Origin: Paraphaeosphaeria minitans
Taxonomy: Eukaryota; Ascomycota; Dothideomycetes; Pleosporales; Didymosphaeriaceae
Length of the DNA stretch: 64,000 nucleotides
Reading direction: 5' to 3'
Assembly: GCA_015832175.1 (NCBI GenBank)
Contig: WJXW01000003.1
Coordinates: 186,001 to 250,000, forward strand
Below the pieces are notes generated by a model that was not told where the DNA came from, did not search any database, and worked only from the letters and a program-made list of their open reading frames with translations. Shown in pieces: positions 10,282 to 19,084 of this stretch. The position numbers were made by a program, and so were the translations under genes. How positions within the stretch are numbered: the first letter of the stretch is position 1; every line of letters starts with the position of its first letter.

Positions 10282-13128
10282 ATGAAGATTCCCAAAGTAA
10301 TCAGGCATCTGTCCATCCTTGTTCAATTGGCCTTGGCGACCTCTGCACGCACCAAATACAACTTCAACTCCGACTGGCGTCTCTTTGTAGGCGATCCGAA
10401 AGACGCGCAAGGTCCTTCTTTTGAAGACAAAGATTGGAAGCCCATCACTACACCGCACGCATGGAACGAGGACGATGCATTCCGCGTGAGCATTGACAGC
10501 CTGTCAACTGGAGTCGCTTGGTACCGCAAGCATTTCAAGCTCCCCTCTTCCGCCGCTGGGAAGAAGGTGTTTGTGGAATTTGAGGGCATCAGACATGGTG
10601 GCGAATTTTATCTGAATGGCAACTGGATCGGACGCAGCGAGAATGGTGTCATGGCCTTCGGATTTGACGTTAGCAACGCTACATTCCGGGACGACAACGT
10701 GATTGCTGCACGAATCGACAATTCGTGGAACTACCACGAGGTATCAACTGGCTCCACGTTCCAATGGTCCGACAAGAACCTCTACGCCAATTACGGAGGC
10801 ATCAACAAGAACGTCTACCTTCACGTTACAGATCGTCTATACCAGACACTGCCTCTCTATTCCAACTTGGGAACAACAGGCGTGTATGTCCATGCGAGTG
10901 ACATCGACGTCGACGCTAGAAACGCAAATATTACGGTAGAAGCACAGATACGGAATGAGTACAACAGCCCCAAAACCTTCGGATATCGAGTCGAAATTTT
11001 GGATCAGCATCAATTGCTAGTCAAGTCGTTTCCTGCAGCGCAGTATACCCTGCAAGCCAACGAGACGCGTACCATCGCTGCATCTTCCGTTGCGTCCGAC
11101 CTCAATCTTTGGAGCTGGGGCTATGGTTATCTCTACGATGTGCGCACTGTTTTGGATTCGAACGGCACCGACATTGATAGCGTTACGACACGCACTGGCT
11201 TCCGCAAGACCAAGTTCGCCAACGGAATGTTCCACCTTAATGACCGCGCTCTCCATTTGAAGGGCTATGCACAGCGTACTACGAACGAATGGCCTGCTCT
11301 TGGGTCTGCCGTGCCTGCTTGGCTCTCCGACTTCTCTAATAAGCTCATCACAAGCAGCAATGGCAACTTGGTCAGGTGGATGCACGTAACGCCCTGGAAA
11401 CAAGACGTTGAATCCTGCGACAGGCTCGGTCTGCTTCAGGCCATGCCAGCAGGAGATTCTGAAGGCGACGTCACAGGCAGACGATGGGAACAGCGCGTCG
11501 AATTGATGAGGGATGCGATCATCTACAATCGGAACATTCCTAGCATAGTGTTCTACGAGGGTGGAAATTCTGGAATCAGCGAGGACCACCAGCAACAACT
11601 CCAGGACGTACGAGATAAGTACGATGCAAAAGGCGGCAGAGCCATGGGAGCTCGTGAGATGTTGGCCTCAAAGGTTGCCGAGTATGGGGGCGAGATGTTG
11701 TACATCAACAAAGGCTCACAGATTCCCCTTTGGCAGATGGAGTACTCTCGCGATGAAGGCCTGCGCAAGTATTGGGACGATTGCTCCCCGCCATACCATC
11801 CCGACGGCGAAGGCGAAGGTGATGGGATATCGTATAATCGCAACCAGGACTCTCATGCAATCGAGAATGCTGAGCGCTGGTTCGATTATTACGAACAGCG
11901 TCCTGGCACAGGCAAAAGGGCTAATGCGGGCGGCGTCAACATCATTTTTTCCGACTCAAACACGCACCATCGTGGCACAGAAAATTATCGCCGATCTGGA
12001 GAGGTCGACGCCGTGAGGCTGCGAAAGGACGGGTGGTATGCGCATCGAGTGATGTGGGACAGTTGGGTTGACATCGAAAAATCATCCACACACATTATTG
12101 GGCACTGGAATTACAATGCCAGCACAACGAAGGCCGTGACGGTGATTTCTACGGCCGATAAGGTAGAGCTCAAGCTTAACAGGGAGTCCTTGGGCTCGGC
12201 AACACCCACAAAGCGTTTTTTGTTCGCCTTTAGCAACGTGACATGGCAAGAGGGCACGCTTGAAGCTATCGGGTATACGGATGGAAAGCGGTCGTCTTCG
12301 GATCTGCGCAAAACTGTAGGAGAACCAGTGGCCATCAAGCTGACTCCTCATACCTCACCGATTGGCTTTCTGGCCAATGGGGCTGATATTGCTCTCGTCG
12401 ATGTCGAAGTGGTCGATGCCAATGGACAACGAAACCCTGTCAGTCTCAACACCATGAATTTCACACTGTCGGGCGAAGCAGAATGGCGCGGCGGCATTGC
12501 CCAGGGACCAGAAAACTACATCCTGTCCAAAACGCTGCCTGTGGAAAACGGCTTGAACCGGATACTCCTGCGGTCAACGACCAAAGCCGGCGCCGTCACG
12601 CTGAAAGCCTCTGCCGAGAGTCTGAAGTCTGCCTCGATCAAGCTGACCAGCGAGGCTTTTGAAGTCGAGTCCGGTCTCAGCACCCAAATACCCGCTTCGG
12701 GGCTGAGCAACGACTTGTCCCGCGGTCCGACCCCAAGAGGCTCTTCGTACACCCTCAGTCGCAACGCACTCGCAGTCATTTCCGTCGCGGCGACAAGCAA
12801 TGCTGCCAATGCTAGTCTTTCTTACGACGACAACGAGTATTCTATATGGTCGAGCCCCAGCAGTGCTACCAACTCGACCATCACGTATGAGCTCGCTGAT
12901 ACGTACAGTGTTGACCAGGTTGTGCTCAAGCTGAGCAACTTCCGCACGAAGCAATATCCCTTGACGGTGAAGGTCGACGATACAGAGGTGTGGAGTGGAA
13001 CAACGGCGACAAGTTTAGGTTATATTACCTTGAAGTTCGACGAAACAAAGGGTAAGAGCGTCAGCCTTGTGAGAAGGGGCACCGGTGAGATTGGCGTTAC
13101 AGAGGCGGAGATATACACGGCCGTCTGA
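10282..13128 (+). CDS. Secreted glycoside hydrolase family 2 protein (beta-galactosidase-like)
   Basis: A single 948-aa exon with signal peptide MKIPKVIRHLSILVQLALATSA. The N-terminal sugar-binding domain has the GH2 pattern FNSDWRLFVGD ... WKPITTPHAWNEDD ... GVAWYRKHFKLP ... FEFEGIRHGGEFYLNG-type strands and DNVIAARIDNS. It is followed by the immunoglobulin-like sandwich and the TIM barrel (LVRWMHVTPWKQDVESCDRLGLL, then NIPSIVFYEGGNSGIS). A DUF4982-like/Ig-like segment and a C-terminal discoidin-like tail (SIWSSPSSATNSTITYEL...VDQVVLKLSNFRTKQYPLTVKVD) complete it. The family normally carries N-E at the acid/base site; here the motif reads GNS with a Glu three residues before Asn. Likely an extracellular exo-glycosidase on plant or fungal polysaccharides; the exact sugar is unknown. 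Confidence 0.85.
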   Translation: MKIPKVIRHLSILVQLALATSARTKYNFNSDWRLFVGDPKDAQGPSFEDKDWKPITTPHAWNEDDAFRVSIDSLSTGVAWYRKHFKLPSSAAGKKVFVEFEGIRHGGEFYLNGNWIGRSENGVMAFGFDVSNATFRDDNVIAARIDNSWNYHEVSTGSTFQWSDKNLYANYGGINKNVYLHVTDRLYQTLPLYSNLGTTGVYVHASDIDVDARNANITVEAQIRNEYNSPKTFGYRVEILDQHQLLVKSFPAAQYTLQANETRTIAASSVASDLNLWSWGYGYLYDVRTVLDSNGTDIDSVTTRTGFRKTKFANGMFHLNDRALHLKGYAQRTTNEWPALGSAVPAWLSDFSNKLITSSNGNLVRWMHVTPWKQDVESCDRLGLLQAMPAGDSEGDVTGRRWEQRVELMRDAIIYNRNIPSIVFYEGGNSGISEDHQQQLQDVRDKYDAKGGRAMGAREMLASKVAEYGGEMLYINKGSQIPLWQMEYSRDEGLRKYWDDCSPPYHPDGEGEGDGISYNRNQDSHAIENAERWFDYYEQRPGTGKRANAGGVNIIFSDSNTHHRGTENYRRSGEVDAVRLRKDGWYAHRVMWDSWVDIEKSSTHIIGHWNYNASTTKAVTVISTADKVELKLNRESLGSATPTKRFLFAFSNVTWQEGTLEAIGYTDGKRSSSDLRKTVGEPVAIKLTPHTSPIGFLANGADIALVDVEVVDANGQRNPVSLNTMNFTLSGEAEWRGGIAQGPENYILSKTLPVENGLNRILLRSTTKAGAVTLKASAESLKSASIKLTSEAFEVESGLSTQIPASGLSNDLSRGPTPRGSSYTLSRNALAVISVAATSNAANASLSYDDNEYSIWSSPSSATNSTITYELADTYSVDQVVLKLSNFRTKQYPLTVKVDDTEVWSGTTATSLGYITLKFDETKGKSVSLVRRGTGEIGVTEAEIYTAV

Positions 13129-13688
13129 TGTTTAGCAATTTTTCAATCAATAACGGGGTGATTGATAACATTAAACTTGCATATTCCGCGGCAAGTAGAG
13201 GTATCATACTGTACTCATGGTCCTTTGGGCGACCTCCTGCACTGCTTCTGTTTTCGGTTAGCGCGTCCTATTGCGTCATACCTACATATCTTGCGTTACC
13301 TGCGAATGGTCGCGCTACAACAGGTGCGATATCGGCATAATGTCACCAAGGACATTTATTGATACCCAGGTATACTGCCCTAGAAATGGTTCAATGTGGA
13401 GCTCGTGGAGTTTTAAGAGTGGGATACGCGGAATAGAATGCTTCATCAAGTACGCATGGTACCTTGTCTTACTGCCGGCGTAAGTAAGGATTCATTATCC
13501 GTCTGCTTCGTCGACTACCATAACGTACACCAGTACATGCATGTGAGAACTCTCGATGCTTCTAACGAACGCGTTTTCAAGCTTATCAAGGCCTCGGACA
13601 AGCTCAGTGAATATGCGTTGTAATACTTTCCAGCACGTCTTGGCCGCCTCCACGTTGCCAACATATTGCGCTACATTGGGTAGGTAGA
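13129..13688. other. Intergenic spacer
   Basis: 560 bases after the GH2 stop; no supported gene or repeat. Confidence 0.4.
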
Positions 13689-14190
13689 TTGGCCGTTCCT
13701 CTCGATGGATACGGGAGCTTTGTCGGAACGACCGTCAACCCAAACTTAACAACAATCTCTTTGGGAGGGGGTGATGCTTGGCTTGGGGTTGACTACGCCA
13801 CTCATCCCATGGGGAGAGACAGGTTCGCTCTAGTTGCCTTGATGAAATCGTTCTCGGGCACCCAAAACGCAATATAGTACTGTATGATTATAGTGCGTAC
13901 AGGATTCGGCGACGAACGCGTACCCGATGGAGAGGCATGCCTCAATTTGAACGTAGATCGACCGCAGGGATTCAATGGTAGGTACAAAAGGACCCCCAGT
14001 CTTAGTTTGGATACACGGTGTACGACAAATTTCCATGAAACCTCTGTTGCGGCTCCATATCAGCAATGGAGTCACTGTAGAAGCTCACTTCAAACGTGCT
14101 ATACCAGCAGATACAGCATCGATATGTTACAGCACCGTGGCTGCGGCATTCGGACCTCCTACCGCTCGTCTCCACACATGCTCCGCATCC
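13689..14190 (+). pseudogene. Relic of a type B carboxylesterase/lipase (N-terminal part)
   Basis: In one frame, GSFVGTTVNPNLT ... AWLGVDYATHPMGRDRFALV ... SFSGTQNAI matches the N-terminal signature region of fungal type B carboxylesterases. A TAG stop follows at about 13875. The same frame resumes with GEACLNLNVDRPQGFNG (normally S-E-D-C-L-N-L-N-V), then a shift to another frame is needed to read PPVLVWIHGV, where the oxyanion-hole motif should be HGG. Further downstream only faint similarity remains (VAAAFGPP) and the nucleophile elbow GESAG is not found. A stop, a frameshift, a damaged HGG and loss of about three quarters of the gene make this a pseudogene. It sits directly upstream of the aldo-keto reductase. 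Confidence 0.75.
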
Positions 14191-14343
14191 CGCTAGCCCG
14201 TTCTGTCCTTTTTGGACGTTGACGTTATCGGCAGCAAGTCCCCCTCATGACGGCTCATATTCTATTCAAGTCTATCACGACATCTACAATAAACCACCTT
14301 CAACCCATCCTCACAGCATCTTGACCGACCATCCCACCCCACC

Positions 14344-15330
14344 ATGGCAGACCCAACGCCCAACCGCCTCATCCTGGGCCTCATGACCATTGGCCCGGAC
14401 ACCGACCTCGGCGCCCGCATCACCTCTCTCGACACCTACAAGCAGTGTCTCGACTACCTCTCCAACAAAGGCTACCACGAGCTGGACACGGCAGGCTCCT
14501 ACGTCGGCGGCAAGCAGGAAGCCTTCACCCGCGACGCGGGATTCCGCGCGCGCGGCTTCCAAGTCGCATCCAAGGTCTACCCCGTGCAGCCCGGCGACCA
14601 TGCGCCGGAGAAGCTGCGTTCGAAATGGCTCGCCAGCCTGGACAAGCTGGGCGTCGAAAGCGCAGACATACTGTACCTGCACGCGCCGGACCGGGCCACG
14701 CCGTTCGAGACGACGCTCGAGTGCGTGGACCAGCTACACCGCGAGGGCCGGTTCCAGCGGCTCGGCCTGAGCAACTACGCGGCGTGGGAGGTCGCCGAGG
14801 TGGTCGGCATCTGCGAGCGGCGCGGCTTCGTCAAGCCCGCCGTGTACCAGGGCATGTACAACGCCGTGACGCGGGCGCTGGAAGCCGAGCTGCTGCCGTG
14901 TCTGCGCCGGTTCGGCATCGCCCTCGTCGTGTACAATCCGCTCGCGGGCGGCTTGTTCTCGGGCAAGTACTCGACGCTGGACGCCCCCGCCGAGGGGCGC
15001 TTCTCCGACGCGGCCAACTACGGGAAGATGTACCGCGAGCGGTACTTCAAGGAGTCGGTGATTGACGCGCTGGCGCTGGTGGAGCCGGTCGCGCAGGAGC
15101 ACGGGGTGCCGCTGGTCGAGGTCGCGCTGCGGTGGTGCGTCCATCACAGCAAGCTCAAGATGCGCAGCGCGGGCGGGGAGGACGGCGTCATCATCGGCAT
15201 CAGCTCGTATGAGCAGCTGGAGCAGAATGTCGAGGCGTTCGAAAAGGGACCGCTGCCGCAACCTCTGGTCGATGTGTTGGATAAGGCGTGGGAGCGCACC
15301 AGGGGCGATGCGGTCACGTACTGGCGGTAA
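14344..15330 (+). CDS. Aldo-keto reductase, AKR7 / aflatoxin-aldehyde-reductase-like
   Basis: A single exon of 328 aa with no signal peptide, so probably cytosolic. It reduces aldehydes or dicarbonyls to alcohols with NADPH. Family residues are visible: Asp in YHELDTAGSY with its Tyr at the end, Lys in FQVASKVYP and His in DILYLHAPDR. FQRLGLSNYAAWEV, QGMYNAVTRALEAELLP and YNPLAGGLFSGKY are typical of the AKR7/fungal aflatoxin B1 aldehyde reductase group. NADPH binding near the C-terminus is suggested by GVIIGISSYEQLEQN. GC-rich codon use fits an expressed gene and contrasts with the decayed esterase just upstream. The last three codons (Tyr-Trp-Arg) and the stop are copied again 94 bases downstream. 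Natural substrate unknown. Confidence 0.9.
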   Translation: MADPTPNRLILGLMTIGPDTDLGARITSLDTYKQCLDYLSNKGYHELDTAGSYVGGKQEAFTRDAGFRARGFQVASKVYPVQPGDHAPEKLRSKWLASLDKLGVESADILYLHAPDRATPFETTLECVDQLHREGRFQRLGLSNYAAWEVAEVVGICERRGFVKPAVYQGMYNAVTRALEAELLPCLRRFGIALVVYNPLAGGLFSGKYSTLDAPAEGRFSDAANYGKMYRERYFKESVIDALALVEPVAQEHGVPLVEVALRWCVHHSKLKMRSAGGEDGVIIGISSYEQLEQNVEAFEKGPLPQPLVDVLDKAWERTRGDAVTYWR

Positions 15331-15432
15331 GATGAGAATAGAGAATAGAAAAGAGAGAAATGCGAAATGCGAAATGCGAAATGCGGAATGCGGAATGCGA
15401 AAAGCGGCTACATACTGGCGGTAAGATGAGAA
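15319..15432 (+). repeat. Local duplication of the gene end with short tandem units between the copies
   Basis: The 20-mer tactggcggtaagatgagaa occurs exactly at 15319-15338 (spanning the reductase stop) and at 15413-15432. Between them is a 7-bp tandem run of gcgaaat/gcggaat units (about 15360-15400). This looks like slippage or segmental duplication after the gene. Confidence 0.75.
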
Positions 15433-15719
15433 AAGCAATGCCTAGGTCTACCTACGCAGCACCTACTCTAACATCCACCTCCCCCCATCCCCACCAAGTC
15501 AACTCCACAATCCACCTCCATCTCCACCCCCTTCCCTCCCCCTCAGCTCCTCAAGTCTCGACACCCACGCCCATGCTACACCCAAACAAGCCGGGACACC
15601 ATCACACAACCTTTACTGCAGGAACCAGCCACCCCACCCCACCCCAAATCACCCCACCACATCACACCACGCCACCCTAACTGGCACGCACCAACCACGT
15701 TGCGCAGATGCACTGCACA

Positions 15720-15815
15720 TGCAACGTCGCGCAAAGCGCAGAGCGCAGAGCATAGAGCACAGAGCATAGAGCGCAGAGCATAGAGCACAGCATAGAGCAC
15801 AGAGCACAGAGCGTG
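15720..15815 (+). repeat. Short-unit tandem repeat (agagcatag / agagcacag)
   Basis: About ten imperfect 8-9 bp units of the type agagcgcag, agagcatag and agagcacag, with no coding frame across them. Confidence 0.7.
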
Positions 15816-15917
15816 CTTTTAGTACACAGTAGGTAGTTCTCCAAGCCAAGCAAGGGAGTGGGCGAAGAAGGTGTCGGGCCCGCGTTTTACGAAATGTGAG
15901 TTCCAAGTTGAGGCGTG

Positions 15918-16347
15918 GGATGTTCGTTGCATGCGTAGAAAGGCAGGAAGGGAGTGCGGGTGAGTGAGTGATGCAATTAGAACCGCAGGACGAGGAACAG
16001 AACGGCGTTCACTCCACACGCAACATCACAACAAAGGTTCAAGTAAAGGCATTATTGTATTCACGTGCACTGCAACCTAGACGTCTTTCTCTCGTAGACC
16101 CCCACGTCTATAACGTCCTATGAGTGCTTCACGGTAAGGTAGCGATTGGAGTTGGAACGACCGGCTCAAGTTAAGGGTAGGAATGTTCATTCTATGCTAA
16201 AGGCAGGGAGGGAGCACAGTGCATGGTACAATCAGAACCGCAGGACGACGAGTAAAACGGCGTGCACTCCATACGCAACGTCACACCAAGGAATCAAGTA
16301 AAGGCATTATTGTATCCATGTACACTACAACCCAGACGTCTTTCTTG
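15918..16347 (+). repeat. Two diverged ~170-bp direct repeats
   Basis: Copy A (15918-16090) and copy B (16180-16347) can be aligned through several blocks: an identical agaaccgcaggacga block, cactcca.acgcaac, an identical aagtaaaggcattattgtat block, and gacgtctttct. Many differences are transitions. No gene lies inside, and the flanking 15331-16632 holds no supported CDS. Confidence 0.7.
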
Positions 16348-16632
16348 CCTGCGGCCGGGTATATCTATCGTATCATCGCGCTAGAACGCGCGTACAAAAA
16401 GTCATGCCATCGCCGCGCATGGCGCGTCATTATCGTTAGTCCGCCGTACTACGTCAAGTGTAAACAGAGAAAGGAAACTCGTAGCGGCCCGATGCGGATA
16501 CACGAAGAGCGTTGAAATCCGAACCCAGCGCAACCATAGCCAACACTGCCAAAGCCCTGCTTCATCATCCTCACCATTCAAACATTATCGTAATTACCAC
16601 CGGCAGGAGCTTTGGACCTCGGTGTGATGCGT

Positions 16633-17587
16633 CTATAGCAACAACCAGGCAGCGAGACCAGCAGCACCGGCGAGAGGAAGACCAGTGGCCTTGGCAGCAG
16701 CACCAGGGGCCTCGGTGGCGGACGAGGCAGCAGACCCGGCAGTATCACTGGCTGAGTTGGTGGCGCTCTCGACAGCGCTGGCGCCGCTGGAGGCAGCGGA
16801 GGAGGCATCCGAGGCGGCAGAGGAGACAGCAGAGCTACTGGGAAAGAGTCAGGAGACGTTCAGGTACGAGGATGAGCAGACTTACACGGCAGAGGAGATC
16901 TCGGAAGCCAGAGATGAAGCAGCGGAGGAGGCGCTGGCCTCGACAGAGGAGATGGCGCTGGAGGCCTCGGACGCGATGGAGCTGGTCAGGGTGGCGAGGG
17001 TGCTTGCGGCGCTGGAAGCAGCGCTGGAGGCAGCGCTTCCGGCGGCACTGGTGGCAGAGCTCAAGTCGCTGGTGGCAGAGCTCAGGTCGCTGGCGGCAGA
17101 CTCGGTGAGGGATGCTGCAGCACTACTGACGGCACCACTAGCAGAGGCAGCAGCGGAAGACAAGATACCGAGGGCGCCCGTGGCGATCGAAGAAGCTGCC
17201 GAACCGCTTGCAGAAGCCACGACACCTAGATATGGATCAGTGCGAGGGCATGAGACAGGGTAGCATGTCACTCACCAGCGCAGTAGTTGGCTCCGTACGA
17301 GATGACCTGGGCGGCAACGGCGTCACTGCCGCATGCCTCGGTGGCACAGTCACGCACACCGTAGCCGAAGTCCTGTTTGGAGCAGTAGCAGGCGACGTCT
17401 CCCGAAGAGCAGCCAAATGACGACTGGGCAATGGCGATCATGTTGTTGACACAGGTTTGCTGGAGCAGTCAGTACGCGGCGAACATGGCTTGCAAGACGG
17501 GTCAGGACTTACACCGCATTGAGGGAGGCTGCTTGCATCCTGGGCGAGGGCAGCGCCAACGATGGCGAGGATGGCGAAAGACTTCAT
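16633..17587 (-). CDS. CFEM-domain GPI-anchored protein, 4 exons
   Basis: Exons (minus strand) 17587-17513, 17459-17276, 17225-16886 and 16837-16633 give 267 aa; introns are 53, 50 and 48 nt. The signal peptide MKSFAILAIVGAALA is followed by a CFEM domain with eight cysteines: SLPQCGQTCVN, FGCSSGDVACYCSK, VRDCATEACGSDA and SYGANYCAG. After it come about 130 residues of low-complexity Ala/Ser, then a C-terminal hydrophobic tail (GLPLAGAAGLAAWLLL) after a small-residue stretch, as expected for GPI anchoring. Known CFEM proteins act in haem/iron uptake, wall structure or host interaction. Here a Ser/Ala stalk on the cell surface is likely; the role is otherwise open. Strong antisense frames across the Ala/Ser region are shadows. 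Confidence 0.88.
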
Positions 17588-18043
17588 CTTGTCCAAGGTT
17601 GGTTGTGGTGGGTGGCAGGAGAAGATGCTGGGCTAGTAGGTGATAGGATACTAGGAGCGAAGGAAAGACTCGTGGCGAAGGGCTGCTAGCAGAGTGTTGT
17701 TGTGGTTAATGAGGAATGCTGGGGAGATGTGAAGAGGCAGAACAGGAGACAGGGGCGGGGATATTTATTGGCACATGTTAGGAACTTGGAGGCAGGAAAA
17801 CGGGAAGTGGCTGGTGCGTTGTGCTTCGTGCGTCGTGCTGTTTCCAAGTTTCGTGTGTGGTAATGAAGTCAAGTCCAGCGTAAACGACGCTTGCGGCAGG
17901 AACAACAAGATGGTCCACAAAACATTGGGCCAGGCAGGCACGACCTGCACTGCGCAGTGGCATCACAGCTGGAGCGACCACGCTAAAACCTCGCTTCCGA
18001 TGTTTTGCGTCAAGGGTCACGGCCAATCAGATTGAACTCCCCG
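17588..18043. other. CFEM gene promoter region
   Basis: Upstream of the minus-strand CFEM gene; no other gene recognised. An AT-rich atatttattg at 17761 could be a distal core element. Confidence 0.4.
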
Positions 18044-18054
18044 CCTTGCTCTCC

Positions 18055-18125
18055 CGATCATGTCGTTGTACCGAACGGCGCCGCGAGTCCCGGTCATGTC
18101 GTTGTACCGAGCGGAGCCGCGAGCG
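18055..18125 (+). repeat. Two copies of a ~35-bp direct repeat
   Basis: tcatgtcgttgtaccga followed by acggcgccgcgag or gcggagccgcgag occurs twice in tandem, separated by a few bases. Confidence 0.7.
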
Positions 18126-18170
18126 TCATGTGTCACACTTGGCCGTCGTCCCGACCACTGCGCGTCCCCT

Positions 18171-18324
18171 CTTGTAGATGGCTGCTTGTAGATGGCTGCT
18201 TGTAGATGGCTGCTTGTAGATGGCTGCTTGTAGATGGCTGCTTGTAGATGGCTGCTTGTAGATGGCTGCTTGTAGATGGCTGCTTGTAGATGGCTGCTTG
18301 TAGATGGCTGCTTGTAGATGGCTG
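18171..18324 (+). repeat. 14-bp minisatellite, 11 perfect units
   Basis: Unit cttgtagatggctg is repeated about 11 times without a mismatch. As 14 is not a multiple of 3, frames rotate and it cannot encode a simple peptide repeat. Confidence 0.95.
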
Positions 18325-18363
18325 CGTGTTCTACCTGCTTGTAGATGCCTGCTCGTATCTACC

Positions 18364-18458
18364 TGCAACTCGATGCCTGCAACTCGATGCCTGCAACTCG
18401 ATGCCTGCAACTCGATGCCTGCAACTCGATGCCTGCAACTCGATGCCTGCAACTCCGA
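18364..18458 (+). repeat. Second 14-bp minisatellite with a different unit
   Basis: Unit tgcaactcgatgcc is repeated six times plus a partial copy. It lies 40 bases after the first 14-bp array, has the same unit length and shares gatg and gc parts of the unit. Confidence 0.95.
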
Positions 18459-19084
18459 GTCTCGCCACCGCAGTCATGGCACACACCACGCCGTCCGCAG
18501 TGATGCGCAAATCCTGCTTTGCGAGTCGATAGCCGAGTAGCAAAGGTGCGTAGTGTGGGCTGGGCCCGTGTGCTAGCCAAAGCTTGTGCCGCACTTCTAC
18601 CCGATGGGTGACGTCGAGTTCTCCAAGTCTATACACTACAGTCCAACCTCTTCGCCCATTTGCCATTTGCGCCCCGTCGCAAGCAATTCCTGCCTCCGCC
18701 TCGACGACGCCGCATGTGCGCCAACCGCTCATGCTAGGGAAATCGATCCATAGGTACTGCATAGCGCCGTGGATCGTGTCCCAAGACCCAGATGCACTCG
18801 ATGGTGGCGTCGTTTGCCAGCCTCCCTCAATCGCTGCCCACCACTGACCACTGACCACTGACCACGCCCACCGACCACGCCGCCCACCACTGACCACGCT
18901 GCCCTGGTGTCATGTGACACAGCGCCGCCTATGGTCCACCGCCGTCACCATCTACGCTGCAAGGGACGTATGCGCATCCGCCTCCGCCGCTGCTTGTTCG
19001 TCCAGGTGCTTCTGCTCAGCCGTCGTGATGCATTGCATGTTCGCGCCTGCCGTGCCAAGTCAGTCGGTAAACAGCCGTCAGTAG
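18459..19084. other. Spacer after the minisatellites
   Basis: About 600 bases between the arrays and the trpE stop; no gene recognised. Around 18840-18895 there are short ccactgaccac-type repeats. Confidence 0.4.

Noticed and set aside
14445..15065. Arg-rich alternative frames inside the AKR7-like gene
   Set aside because: Overlapping frames from high GC third positions; the AKR frame has all catalytic residues.
16512..17263. Plus-strand Arg/Trp-rich and Ala/Glu-rich frames
   Set aside because: Antisense of the CFEM gene's Ala/Ser stalk.
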